Source: Streptococcus sp. 121
GTDB lineage: Bacteria > Bacillota > Bacilli > Lactobacillales > Streptococcaceae
Assembly: GCF_016458205.1 (NCBI RefSeq)
Contig: NZ_JAEMED010000020.1
Location: 1-32,852, forward strand
Direction: 5' to 3'
DNA length: 32,852 nt
The notes under the pieces were generated by a model. That model was not told the origin of the DNA, ran no database searches, and worked only from the letters and a program-made list of their open reading frames with translations. Shown in pieces: positions 16,838 through 25,281 of this stretch; positions within the stretch are counted from its first letter, which is position 1, and every line of letters begins with the position of its first letter. The translations under genes and the position numbers were made by a program.

Positions 16838-17080
16838 AATAAAATTGAATTATCGCTTTAATCTGAGCAGAATAGACTGAACAATTATAGTAAAGAAAGC
16901 ATGATTCGAGCCCTGAATAACGTCAAGGCAATCCCTTTACAAGATAATTAGTACAGATTTTAAGATAATTCGGATATACAGAAGTTAAATAAGCTGCTTG
17001 GAATTAAAGAGATTTAAGATTTTGTAAAAGATAACGACCTAAAAAATTACGAAAAGCATGCATACACTACACGAAAATAA
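16838..17080 (+). pseudogene. Decayed reading frame inside the inserted element
   Basis: One frame reads NKIELSL, stop, SEQNRLNNYSKESMIRALNN, VKAIPLQDN, stop, YRF, stop, DNSDIQKLNKLLGIKEI, stop, DFVKDNDLKNYEKHAYTTRK, stop. The protein-like composition across four interrupting TAA/TAG codons, each one change from a Gln codon, suggests a degraded gene remnant. I cannot name the parent gene. It could be chance, since the region is AT-rich and short. Confidence 0.4.
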
Positions 17081-17082
17081 TT

Positions 17083-17135
17083 AAAAAAAATAGCCGAACT
17101 CCTTGTCCCCCAAGGGTTTAGCTATCTTTTGTCTT
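17083..17135 (+). terminator. Terminator-like hairpin at the right end of the inserted element
   Basis: AACTCCTTG and CAAGGGTT pair around TCCCC, extended by outer AAAATAGC against GCTATCTTTT, with a T run at the 3' side. It would stop transcription that enters the element from the left copy of the ackA promoter region. Confidence 0.7.
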
Positions 17136-17156
17136 TTTGAAAGTGATAAACTCGGG

Positions 17157-17353
17157 AGTCCTCAACGGAGTTGGTGGCTTTGGTGAATCTGCCAGAGAAG
17201 ATGTTTGCTAATCCTCACTATGCGAAAAGTCTTTTTATTTTTAGGAAGCCATCTGGTAAGGTGGTAGCCCCTTTTATTTATGCCTTTAGCGACTTAAGTA
17301 ATCCAGAGGAAATTCGGGATTTTCAAGAAAAAATGGAAATGGAGTTAAAATAA
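17157..17353 (+). pseudogene. Duplicated C-terminal fragment of comYH
   Basis: This carries only the last 65 or so codons of comYH with the same stop. It lacks the SAM-binding domain, a ribosome site and its own start, so it should not yield a functional enzyme. An internal ATG (17171 frame) would give 60 residues, but the region is best explained as part of the duplication. Confidence 0.85.
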
Positions 17354-17382
17354 GGGCTTTTTGCTTCTCTTTTTGATATACT
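17157..17382 (+). repeat. Right copy of the 226-bp direct repeat
   Basis: Identical to 16500-16725 as read by eye. It restores the natural upstream region of ackA beyond the inserted element. Confidence 0.93.
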
Positions 17383-17401
17383 GATAGTGAAAACGCTTTA
17401 A
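17377..17401 (+). promoter_or_regulatory. ackA -10 region and cre-like site
   Basis: TATACT (17377-17382) is followed by TGAAAACGCTTTAA (17388-17401), one base away from the classic cre core TGWAARCGNTWNCA. CcpA is known to act at ackA in Firmicutes. Here the site sits at about the transcription start. No convincing -35 is seen. Confidence 0.55.
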
Positions 17402-17413
17402 AAGGGGTAGCTT

Positions 17414-18604
17414 ATGTCTAAAACAATTGCGATTAATGCAGGTAGTTCAAGTTTGAAATGGCAGCTCTATGCAATGCCAGAGGAAGAAGTACTTGCGAAG
17501 GGAATTATTGAGCGGATTGGACTCAAGGATTCGATTTCTACTGTTAAATTTGATGGTCGGGCGGAAAGCCAAACGTTGGATATCGTAGACCATGTGCAAG
17601 CGGTGAAACTGCTGTTGGCAGATTTGTTGAAGTTCGGGATTATCGGGGATTACTCAGAAATTACTGGTGTGGGCCACCGTGTTGTTGCGGGGGGTGAGTT
17701 CTTTACGGATTCTGTTCTGATTGATGATGCTGTTCTTGCTAAGATTGAGGATTTGGCTAGTTTGGCCCCTCTCCACAATCCAGCTAATGCAGCTGGTATT
17801 CGGGCCTTCAAGGAAATCTTACCGGACATTACGAGTGTGGCGGTCTTCGATACGGCCTTCCATACAACCTTGCCGGAAGTGGCTTATCGCTACCCAATTG
17901 CCGAGAAATACTATACGGATTATCAGGTTCGGAAATATGGGGCACACGGAACGTCTCATTATTATGTGTCTCACCAAGCCGCTGAGATGTTGGGACGTCC
18001 TTTAGAAGAGTTGAAACTAGTGACCGCTCATATTGGTAACGGAATTTCTATTTCGGCCATTGATGGTGGCAAATCAGTGGATACATCTATGGGATTCACC
18101 CCTCTTGCCGGACCGATGATGGGGACTCGTTCTGGAGATATTGATCCAGCTATCATTCCCTACCTTATTGAGCAAGTGCCAGGCCTTGAGAATGCGGCAG
18201 ATGTCATCAATGTCCTCAATAAGGAATCTGGTGTGCTAGGTGTAGCGGAAACTTCTAGTGATATGCGGGATGTTGAAGCAGGTCGGGAAGCTGGCGATGC
18301 GAAGATGACCTTGGCTTTTGATATGTTGGTAGACCGTCTCCGTAAATTTATTGGACAGTACTTCGCAGTTTTGAATGGAGCAGATGCTCTTGTCTTTACA
18401 GCTGGTATTGGAGAAAATTCCAATCAAGTCCGTCAAGCAGTTGTCGATGGCTTGTCTTGGTTTGGTATGGAACTAGAGTCTGGCAAAAATGTTTTTGGTG
18501 CAGTTGGTGATATCTCAACAGCTGATTCCAAGGTTAAAGTTCTAGTGGTTCCAACCGATGAAGAGTTGGTTATCGCGCGTGATGTTGAGCGTTTGAAAGC
18601 TTAA
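17414..18604 (+). CDS. ackA: Acetate kinase
   Basis: A 396-residue enzyme that makes ATP and acetate from acetyl phosphate in overflow metabolism. Family motifs are all present: NAGSSSLKW near the start, [34 protein letters not shown] and FTAGIGEN. The ATG follows AGGGGTAG. It is monocistronic, with a strong terminator. Its position after comG-comYH is typical for streptococci. Confidence 0.97.
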   Translation: MSKTIAINAGSSSLKWQLYAMPEEEVLAKGIIERIGLKDSISTVKFDGRAESQTLDIVDHVQAVKLLLADLLKFGIIGDYSEITGVGHRVVAGGEFFTDSVLIDDAVLAKIEDLASLAPLHNPANAAGIRAFKEILPDITSVAVFDTAFHTTLPEVAYRYPIAEKYYTDYQVRKYGAHGTSHYYVSHQAAEMLGRPLEELKLVTAHIGNGISISAIDGGKSVDTSMGFTPLAGPMMGTRSGDIDPAIIPYLIEQVPGLENAADVINVLNKESGVLGVAETSSDMRDVEAGREAGDAKMTLAFDMLVDRLRKFIGQYFAVLNGADALVFTAGIGENSNQVRQAVVDGLSWFGMELESGKNVFGAVGDISTADSKVKVLVVPTDEELVIARDVERLKA

Positions 18605-18616
18605 GAATAAATAAGA

Positions 18617-18648
18617 AAAATCCAGTTGGTTTTGCCAACTGGATTTTT
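18617..18648 (+). terminator. Terminator of ackA
   Basis: TCCAGTTGG (18621-18629) pairs with CCAACTGGA (18635-18643), with A-rich and T-rich flanks that extend the stem. Confidence 0.92.
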
Positions 18649-18703
18649 CAATACTTAGGAGAAAGAGTTTTCAAGTCTACCAACTGGTTTTTACTCTTCT
18701 TTT

Positions 18704-18714
18704 TGTGGTATACT
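18704..18714 (+). promoter_or_regulatory. folT promoter (extended -10)
   Basis: TGTGGTATACT includes TATACT (18709-18714) with TG-G in front, upstream of the riboswitch. No good -35 is visible. Confidence 0.55.
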
Positions 18715-18730
18715 GGGAAGGCCGAAAGGC

Positions 18731-18850
18731 ACAGAGTAAATGGTCTGCGTTAAGTGTGTGTGGATGGGATGTTGCCACACAACGAAACCTTTGGTGCGGT
18801 AGACCATTGCATCCGCTGTCGCTAGACAGCTCCAGAAAGAAAAGGAGCTT
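18731..18850 (+). promoter_or_regulatory. Tetrahydrofolate (THF) riboswitch with Shine-Dalgarno sequestering hairpin
   Basis: The aptamer (about 18731-18819) shows the THF riboswitch signature: CGTTAAGTGTGTGTGGATGG, GATGTTGCCACACAACGAA, then GGTGCGGTAGACCATTGCATCCGC, with TGGTCTGCG pairing back to the late arm. Downstream, AGCTCC (18828-18833) can pair with GGAGCT (18844-18849), which covers the AAGGAG ribosome site of folT. Opposing pairing CTGTC-GCTA-GACAG lies between. Folate binding should therefore lower folT translation. Confidence 0.93.
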
Positions 18851-18854
18851 TCCA

Positions 18855-19412
18855 ATGAAATTTTCATTTCCCAAATTGAGTCCGCAATTGATGGCGACTC
18901 TTGCTATGTTGATGGCCTTGACCTATGTCTTGGATTTATTTACCATCTCCGTCATTCCCAACCAACTACAAGTTGGCGTTACCTTCATTGCCAAGGTTCT
19001 AATTGGATCTATTGCGGGACCTTGGTTGTCTGCCTTGGTGGCTATCGTTTATGATATCTTGGCTTTTTTCCTGAATAATACGGGTTATTCCTTTATTTGG
19101 GGGTTTACCTTGGTTGAAGCTTTGCAGGGCTTTCTCTATGGGCTATTCTTCTTTGGTAAAAAGTTGTCCCTTAATAATTGGAAGGACTGGCTCTATGTTA
19201 TTGTTGCCACAGTGATTACTATGGGGATTGGAACCTTTATCTTGACTCCAATTTTGCTCAATGCTTACTACCAGACTCCTTTTGCCGTGATTTATGCAAC
19301 ACGGGTTTACAAAGTGTTGGAGATTCCAATTCGGGTATTGTTGATCATGCTTGTTCTCCCCTTCCTACAACGGATTCCGGAGTTTGCGAAATTGAATAAG
19401 ATAAAAAATTAA
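18855..19412 (+). CDS. folT: Folate ECF transporter substrate-binding subunit FolT
   Basis: A 185-residue membrane S-component that binds folate and docks onto a shared ECF energising module encoded elsewhere. Five to six hydrophobic segments are visible, including TLAMLMALTYVLDLFTI and LIGSIAGPWLSALVAIVYDILAFF. The start ATG at 18855 follows AAGGAG, and the upstream open frame is the riboswitch, so it is not coding. The THF riboswitch supports folate as the substrate. Confidence 0.94.
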   Translation: MKFSFPKLSPQLMATLAMLMALTYVLDLFTISVIPNQLQVGVTFIAKVLIGSIAGPWLSALVAIVYDILAFFLNNTGYSFIWGFTLVEALQGFLYGLFFFGKKLSLNNWKDWLYVIVATVITMGIGTFILTPILLNAYYQTPFAVIYATRVYKVLEIPIRVLLIMLVLPFLQRIPEFAKLNKIKN

Positions 19413-19438
19413 GAGAGGTCTGGCCTCTCTTAATTTTT
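19403..19438. terminator. Bidirectional terminator between folT and pepA
   Basis: AATTAAGAGAGG pairs with CCTCTCTTAATT around TCTGG, with A and T runs on both sides. It can serve folT from the left and pepA from the right. Confidence 0.92.
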
Positions 19439-19505
19439 TATCTATCTAAAGGAGTGCATGCACGCAATCAGGTTGGACAAGGTCAGATTTGAAATGGAAT
19501 GAGTC

Positions 19506-20573
19506 TTAGTAGTTGGTGATTGTGGCAATGGTAGTCTGATCTAGATTTTTCAAAAGAGCTTGTAAGAAAGCTTGGGCTTCTAGGAAGTCATCAAGACTGT
19601 AGAGGGTCTGGTGAGAATGGATATAGCGGGCACAGACACCGATGGTGGTGGATGGGACCCCACCGTTTTTGAGGTGGGCAGCTCCGGCATCGGTGCCGCC
19701 GGCTCCGGCATAATATTGGTACTTGATGCCAGCGCTTTCGGCGGTGTCAAGGAGGAAGTCTTTCATGGCTGGCAAGAGGAGGTGGCCTGGGTCATAGAAG
19801 CGGATGAGGGTTCCATCCCCAATTTTACCTTGACCACCAAAGACATCGGCAGCCGGGGAGCAGTCAACGGCAAAGAAGAGGACTGGGTCGAAGAGGGTGG
19901 TGGAGGTGTGGGCACCCCGTAAGCCGACTTCTTCTTGGACATTGGCTCCGAGGTAGAGGTCGTAGTCAAACTTTTCTTGGGCTAGGGCCTGGGCTGCTTC
20001 TTTGACCATGAGAACCCCGTAACGGTTGTCCCAGGCTTTGGAGATGACATTTTTGCCGTTGGCTGTGAGGATGGTCTGGCTATCGGGAACAATCGTGTCG
20101 CCAGGGCGGATGCCGAAGGACTCCGCCTCGGCTTTGTCGGTGAAGCCACCGTCAAAGATGATGTCGCTGATAGCTGGGAGGTTAGGTTGATTGCCTTGGC
20201 CCCGCATGAGGTGGGGCGGAGTGGCAGCGGTGATGACGGGGATTTCCCGGCCGTCTCGTGTGAACAGTGTGAAGCGTTGGCCACTGACTACAAGTGGATT
20301 CCAGCCACCGATTTCGACGGCTCGGAAGGTACCGTCGTCTTTGATGGAGCTGACCATAAAGCCGACTTCATCCATATGGGCTGCAACGAGAACCCGTGGT
20401 GCGACTGGGGCTTGGCTTTTCTTAAGTCCGAAAATCCCCCCTAATCCGTCTGTCAGGATTTGATCGACGGAATCTTGCAGTTCCCGGCCTAGGTAGGCGC
20501 GGATAGCGCCTTCGTGACCAGAAATCCCCTTGAGTTGGGTGACTTCTTGGATAGCTTGGAATAATGGATTCAT
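19506..20573 (-). CDS. pepA: Glutamyl aminopeptidase PepA (M42 family)
   Basis: A 355-residue cytosolic metallo-aminopeptidase that removes N-terminal Glu/Asp from peptides. Metal and catalytic residues are evident: H66 and D68 in AAHMDEVG, D182 in KAWDNRYG, E214/E215 in NVQEEVGL, D237 in AVDCSPAAD, and a late His in YIHSHQT. It is the only protein gene on the minus strand apart from the transposase fragment. The start is preceded by AAGGAG on the minus strand. Its upstream region is shared with the divergent DUF4651 gene. Confidence 0.95.
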   Translation of the reverse strand: MNPLFQAIQEVTQLKGISGHEGAIRAYLGRELQDSVDQILTDGLGGIFGLKKSQAPVAPRVLVAAHMDEVGFMVSSIKDDGTFRAVEIGGWNPLVVSGQRFTLFTRDGREIPVITAATPPHLMRGQGNQPNLPAISDIIFDGGFTDKAEAESFGIRPGDTIVPDSQTILTANGKNVISKAWDNRYGVLMVKEAAQALAQEKFDYDLYLGANVQEEVGLRGAHTSTTLFDPVLFFAVDCSPAADVFGGQGKIGDGTLIRFYDPGHLLLPAMKDFLLDTAESAGIKYQYYAGAGGTDAGAAHLKNGGVPSTTIGVCARYIHSHQTLYSLDDFLEAQAFLQALLKNLDQTTIATITNY

Positions 20574-20603
20574 GCTGTTATTCTCCTTTTTCAGTTTTCT
20601 CTA

Positions 20604-20635
20604 AAATTGTAACACAAGTAGACTTGTGATAAAAT
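20604..20635. promoter_or_regulatory. Divergent promoters around a 16-bp palindrome
   Basis: CACAAGTAGACTTGTG (20613-20628) is two exact seven-base arms around AG. Reading left, a TACAAT -10 for pepA lies next to it. Reading right, TG-A-TAAAAT (20627-20635) lies at its edge and serves the DUF4651 gene. A protein bound here would affect both genes. Confidence 0.5.
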
Positions 20636-20642
20636 AAGGTTT

Positions 20643-20942
20643 ATGAGTATGAAAAGAAAAAGTCAGCCAGTCTTAGGGTTGTTAAGCCTTCTTGGTCTAG
20701 CAGGTCTGGCCTATGCGGGCTATAAGTTGCAGGAAGACCGGGCGCGTGTTCGGAGTCAAGAGGAGATGACGGCTACGGTTCGGGCCTTCTTCTCTGAGAT
20801 GGGTCGAGTGGAGACCCTGTATGTAGAGCTCTACCATTCGGATCGGGATTGCCTGGAAGGTGGTGTCTTTTTGGCGGATGGCCGTCATTATCGCTTCTGG
20901 TTGGTTGGAGACCAGCTGGATATTGAGGAGGTAGCACTATGA
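20643..20942 (+). CDS. DUF4651-like small membrane-anchored protein
   Basis: 99 residues with one N-terminal hydrophobic helix (LGLLSLLGLAGLAYAGY) and a soluble domain (MTATVRAFFSEMGRVETLYVELY) that resembles the streptococcal DUF4651 family. Function unknown. The start may be 20643 or the ATG at 20649. The -10 box ends eight bases before 20643, so the mRNA is probably leaderless. The stop overlaps the thioredoxin-like gene, which indicates an operon with trx-like and ytpR. Confidence 0.8.
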   Translation: MSMKRKSQPVLGLLSLLGLAGLAYAGYKLQEDRARVRSQEEMTATVRAFFSEMGRVETLYVELYHSDRDCLEGGVFLADGRHYRFWLVGDQLDIEEVAL

Positions 20943-21256
20943 TTGTCCCATCATCGTTTGAGGAAGTGGCTTCTTATCTGGAGCGAGAGGGTCGGTATGT
21001 CTTTTATTTTACCGCCGATTGGTGTGGAGACTGCCGTTTTATCCAGCCTCAGATGCCGACTATTGAAGCTTCCAACCCTTCTTTTACCTTTATTCAAATT
21101 GACCGCGACGCCTATATGGAGCTGGCAAAATTATGGGATATTTATGGAATTCCGAGTTTTGTTGCGGTTGAAAATGGGAAGGAGCTTGGGCGCTTCGTCA
21201 GCCGGGATCGGAAGACAAAAGCGGAAATTGATGCTTTCCTGGCAGGGTTAGTGTGA
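20939..21256 (+). CDS. Thioredoxin-family protein
   Basis: 105 residues with a thioredoxin fold. The active site is WCGDC at residues 28-32 (C29, C32) and the cis-Pro motif is GIPSF. It is the YtpP-like form seen next to ytpR in Firmicutes, and likely acts in cytosolic thiol exchange. The ATG overlaps the previous stop and lies close to ytpR. Confidence 0.92.
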   Translation: MIVPSSFEEVASYLEREGRYVFYFTADWCGDCRFIQPQMPTIEASNPSFTFIQIDRDAYMELAKLWDIYGIPSFVAVENGKELGRFVSRDRKTKAEIDAFLAGLV

Positions 21257-21272
21257 GTTAGAAAGGGAGTTT

Positions 21273-21899
21273 ATGTTATTTATCTATAATCCACAGGGTG
21301 TGGGAGATGTGCTGATGGTCGTTGTGGCCGATGATCAAGGCCAGGCTGTTGAAGTTGAGAAAAAAGGAGCCATTGCGCGTGTTCGCCGAGCTGATAATGA
21401 AGAGACGGTTGCTTGGAACTTCTTCCAAGTCAGTGACCGTTTGATCTTGGAGGGAAGTGGCCAGCAGAACTTGTCTGATGCAGACCTTGTGATCTTGAAT
21501 GATTGGTTGGCTGCAGAAGGCTTTGAGGAGCGCGTGGCTAATTTTGATAGTCCTCGCTTTGTGGTTGGTCAAATCGTGGAGATGGAAGCCCATCCAGATA
21601 GTGACCACCTCAATATCTGTCAGGTTGCAGTTGGCCAAGATAAGACAGTTCAAATCGTGGCCGGTGCACCCAATGCGCGCGTGGGCTTGAAGACCATTGT
21701 GGCCCTTCCAGGTGCCATGATGCCAAAAGGGAATTTGATTTTCCCAGGACAATTACGCGGCGTGGCCAGTTTTGGGATGATGTGTAGCCCACGAGAATTG
21801 GCCCTTCCCAATGCCCCACAAAAACGCGGTATTATCGAACTAGCGGAAGAAACGCCCGTTGGCCAAGCCTTTGACCCAGCTAAACACTGGAGTGCATAA
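21273..21899 (+). CDS. ytpR: YtpR-family tRNA-binding protein
   Basis: 208 residues: an N-terminal DUF4479-like domain (about 1-90) and a C-terminal tRNA-binding OB-fold (about 95-200; FVVGQIVEMEAHPDSDHLNICQV, then QIVAGAPNA and GMMCSPREL), similar to the N-terminal part of the PheT subunit. Its exact role is not settled. The start follows GAAAGGGAG. Third gene of the DUF4651-trx-ytpR unit. Confidence 0.93.
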   Translation: MLFIYNPQGVGDVLMVVVADDQGQAVEVEKKGAIARVRRADNEETVAWNFFQVSDRLILEGSGQQNLSDADLVILNDWLAAEGFEERVANFDSPRFVVGQIVEMEAHPDSDHLNICQVAVGQDKTVQIVAGAPNARVGLKTIVALPGAMMPKGNLIFPGQLRGVASFGMMCSPRELALPNAPQKRGIIELAEETPVGQAFDPAKHWSA

Positions 21900-21935
21900 C
21901 AAGTTAGGGATTGACTCCTTATGTTCTTGAATACT

Positions 21936-22500
21936 AGAACGTAAGACGTTCTTAGAAAATACGAACCACCGTTGTTGACTCGCAAACTCTGGTTCATACA
22001 CTCGAGAGTGGGACAGAACTCATTTTATTCGAAATTAGTTCGTTACAAGTCTTTAGTTCATGTTGTAAGCTGAAACGGTTTATACCTAAACCGACCTCGC
22101 TCTTTTATTGTTAGGCTCGGGTTCAAACAGTCTCTTCCCAGACTGTTTTCGCTTTCCATATTTAGGGCTCAAGTACTAACAGTCTCTTCCCAGACTGTTA
22201 GTACCCACCTCCGGTCTAAAGGCATGTTGAATGCCTTTAGAGTTTATAGATGAAATGAACACAATTCATGTCAATGTTGATTAGGTAGTTTTCGGAGGTC
22301 AAAGAGTCAGGAATTAACTCTTTAAGTTTCTAGATAAGAGAACATGAAATGTTCTCTCAATAAAAGCGAACAAAAGTTATTCCACGATCTAAATAGGAAG
22401 GTTGAGACTTGTGTCCCAGCCTCGACCCAATTAACCACTGCGTCAAAGTATTTGCAAATAAAATAGGAAGGTTGAGGCTTTTGTCCAACCTTTTTTCATC
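21936..22500. repeat. Gene-free cluster of perfect hairpins and repeated modules
   Basis: Between ytpR and ssbB there is no gene I can support. Instead there are perfect stems: AGAACGT/ACGTTCT (21936-21952), AAACAGTCT/AGACTGTTT (22125-22148), a 13-bp GTACTAACAGTCT stem with the same CTTCCC loop (22173-22204), CTAAAGGCAT/ATGCCTTTAG (22216-22240), AAAGAGT/ACTCTTT (22301-22323) and AGAGAACAT/ATGTTCTCT (22337-22357). The module around the first is similar to that around the last. AAATAGGAAGGTTGAG occurs twice (near 22390 and 22463). This looks like nested intergenic repeat elements. Confidence 0.8.
22468..22497 (+). terminator. Terminator-like hairpin before ssbB
   Basis: AAGGTTG and CAACCTT pair across a ten-base loop and are followed by TTTT. 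It would isolate the competence promoter of ssbB from upstream transcription. Confidence 0.6.
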
Positions 22501-22506
22501 TTCTTT

Positions 22507-22514
22507 CCCGAATA
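22507..22514 (+). promoter_or_regulatory. Competence (sigma-X) box of ssbB
   Basis: CCCGAATA after a T-rich stretch differs at two bases from the cin-box TACGAATA but keeps the CGAATA core. It lies 21 bases before the ssbB ATG, like the box at comGA. Confidence 0.65.
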
Positions 22515-22535
22515 AACAGGTAGGAGGGTAAAAAG

Positions 22536-22931
22536 ATGAATCGTATTTTTCTAATTGGTCGTTTAACAGGGACTCCTGAACTTCAGAAGACCCCCTCAAA
22601 TAAAAGTGTCACCCGTTCAAAACTAGCTGTTAAAAGACGTTTCCGGGACCAAACCGGGGAACGGGAATCGGACTTTATCTCCATTGTCGCCTGGGGACGT
22701 CTAGCCGAATATATCACCAGTTATGCTTGCAAAGGTAGCTTGATTGGCGTGGAAGGAGAACTCCGCACCCGTCGTTATGAAAAGGATGGTCAAATGCACT
22801 ATCTATCTGAAGTCCTTTGCAGCGATTTCCAACTCCTTGAAACCAAGGAACAACGCCTCTTACGGGAACAACGCCGTAAGCTAGAACAGTTTGAGATGGT
22901 CAGCGAGGAAGGCGAAGAATTGCCGTTTTAA
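22536..22931 (+). CDS. ssbB: Competence-associated single-stranded DNA-binding protein SsbB
   Basis: 131 residues with one OB-fold (MNRIFLIGRLTGTPELQKT to SDFQLLE), shorter than the housekeeping SSB. It protects incoming single strands during transformation. The C-terminus ends in EEGEELPF, the acidic tip with a terminal Phe used for partner binding. The start follows TAGGAGGG. Confidence 0.93.
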   Translation: MNRIFLIGRLTGTPELQKTPSNKSVTRSKLAVKRRFRDQTGERESDFISIVAWGRLAEYITSYACKGSLIGVEGELRTRRYEKDGQMHYLSEVLCSDFQLLETKEQRLLREQRRKLEQFEMVSEEGEELPF

Positions 22932-22961
22932 AGGAAAGGGTGCTTTGTCCGTCTTTCTTGT

Positions 22962-22992
22962 AAAAACTTTGTCCTCTGGATGAAGTTTTTTT
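22962..22992 (+). terminator. Terminator of ssbB
   Basis: AAAAACTTTGTCC pairs with GGATGAAGTTTTT around TCT, ending in a T run. Confidence 0.8.
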
Positions 22993-22993
22993 C

Positions 22994-23059
22994 TTGACTA
23001 TTGTTGACTAAATGATAAAATAGAAACAGAAATTAGCAGTCGATATAGTAGAGTGCTAA
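22994..23059 (+). promoter_or_regulatory. groESL promoter with CIRCE operator
   Basis: TTGACT (22994-22999), 16 bases, TAAAAT (23016-23021). The CIRCE element TTAGCAGTC-N9-GAGTGCTAA (23033-23059) follows; one base departs from perfect symmetry. HrcA repression is expected, relieved by heat. Confidence 0.9.
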
Positions 23060-23143
23060 CGCTCGCTAAGGTTTCGTCAGCCCTCCTGTGAGAGAAAGTT
23101 GTGAGACCGCTATAGGGAGCAGAAATCAAATGGAGGATTTTCT

Positions 23144-23425
23144 ATGTTACAACCCTTAGCAGATAAAGTAATTGTCAAAGTGATCGAGAAGGAGCAGTCT
23201 GTGTCTGGTTTTGTCTTGGCGTCTAATGCCCAGTCAGCCACTAAGACAGCCGAGGTCGTAGCTGTTGGAGAAGGACTTCGTTCTTTGAACGGTGATGTGA
23301 TTGCACCTGCAGTTGAAGCAGGTCAAACAATTCTTTTTGAAGCGCATGCCGGTATTTCTGTTAAAGATGGGGATGAGGATTTCCTTCTCATTCGTGAGTC
23401 TGATATTCTAGCAATTGTTCAATAA
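23144..23425 (+). CDS. groES: Co-chaperonin GroES
   Basis: 93 residues, the lid of the GroEL chamber. Starts with MLQPLADKVIVKVIEKE and contains a mobile loop (SVSGFVLASNAQSAT) as in streptococcal GroES. TGGAGGATTTTCT precedes the ATG. groEL starts ten bases after its stop. Confidence 0.96.
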   Translation: MLQPLADKVIVKVIEKEQSVSGFVLASNAQSATKTAEVVAVGEGLRSLNGDVIAPAVEAGQTILFEAHAGISVKDGDEDFLLIRESDILAIVQ

Positions 23426-23432
23426 GGAGTAA

Positions 23433-25061
<1,629 letters not shown>

Positions 25062-25107
25062 GACCGAGAATTACTGACTTACAGGAATTTTCGTAAGAAA
25101 ACAAGGA

Positions 25108-25139
25108 AGAAGGTTGAGAATGATTCTCAACCTTCTTTT
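25108..25139 (+). terminator. Terminator of groESL
   Basis: AGAAGGTTGAGAAT and ATTCTCAACCTTCT form a long perfect inverted repeat around a single G and are followed by TTT. Confidence 0.92.
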
Positions 25140-25183
25140 GTAACCTCTGGTTTCAAGATTGAACTTTTGCCTGTGGGAAAATA

Positions 25184-25192
25184 TGCTATAAT
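25184..25192 (+). promoter_or_regulatory. Promoter of the LysM protein gene
   Basis: TGCTATAAT is a perfect extended -10 (TATAAT at 25187-25192). A standard -35 is not obvious. The leader is about 80 bases and ends in AAAGGAG before the ATG. Confidence 0.65.
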
Positions 25193-25281
25193 ATTCCTTG
25201 ATAGGGGGCTTTTGCTCTTTTTTAAAAAATAGTGAGGGGTGAAGAGTCAGCTCTTCCAACTTCCTCAAAGGAGAAAATCGC

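Larger units (their letters stand above)
16723..17159. mobile_element. Small insertion element with perfect 20-bp terminal inverted repeats
   Basis: ACTCCCGAGTTTATCACTTT (16723-16742) and its exact reverse complement (17140-17159) bound an AT-rich insert. The outer ACT/AGT bases are shared with the flanking 226-bp repeats, so the unique insert is 16726-17156 (431 bp). Inside are a decayed reading frame and a strong terminator, but no intact transposase. It looks like a deletion derivative of an insertion sequence or a MITE. I do not recognise the family. Confidence 0.8.

Noticed and set aside
16838..17080. Stop codon readthrough or recoding in the small element
   Set aside because: The genus uses the standard code and no suppression signal is visible; decay is the simpler reading of the four stops.
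17171..17353. A separate 60-residue gene between the inserted element and ackA
   Set aside because: It is an exact copy of the comYH C-terminus within the 226-bp direct repeat and has no ribosome site of its own.
18705..18854. N-terminal extension of FolT by 50 codons
   Set aside because: This stretch is the THF riboswitch and its expression platform; the true start has AAGGAG just upstream.
19611..20463. Several plus-strand open frames of 85-103 codons opposite pepA
   Set aside because: They are antisense shadows of a strongly conserved peptidase gene, rich in low-complexity Gly/Val sequence and lacking ribosome sites.
21936..22360. CRISPR array
   Set aside because: The repeats are palindromic stems of different sequence and irregular spacing, with no regular direct repeats or spacers and no cas genes.
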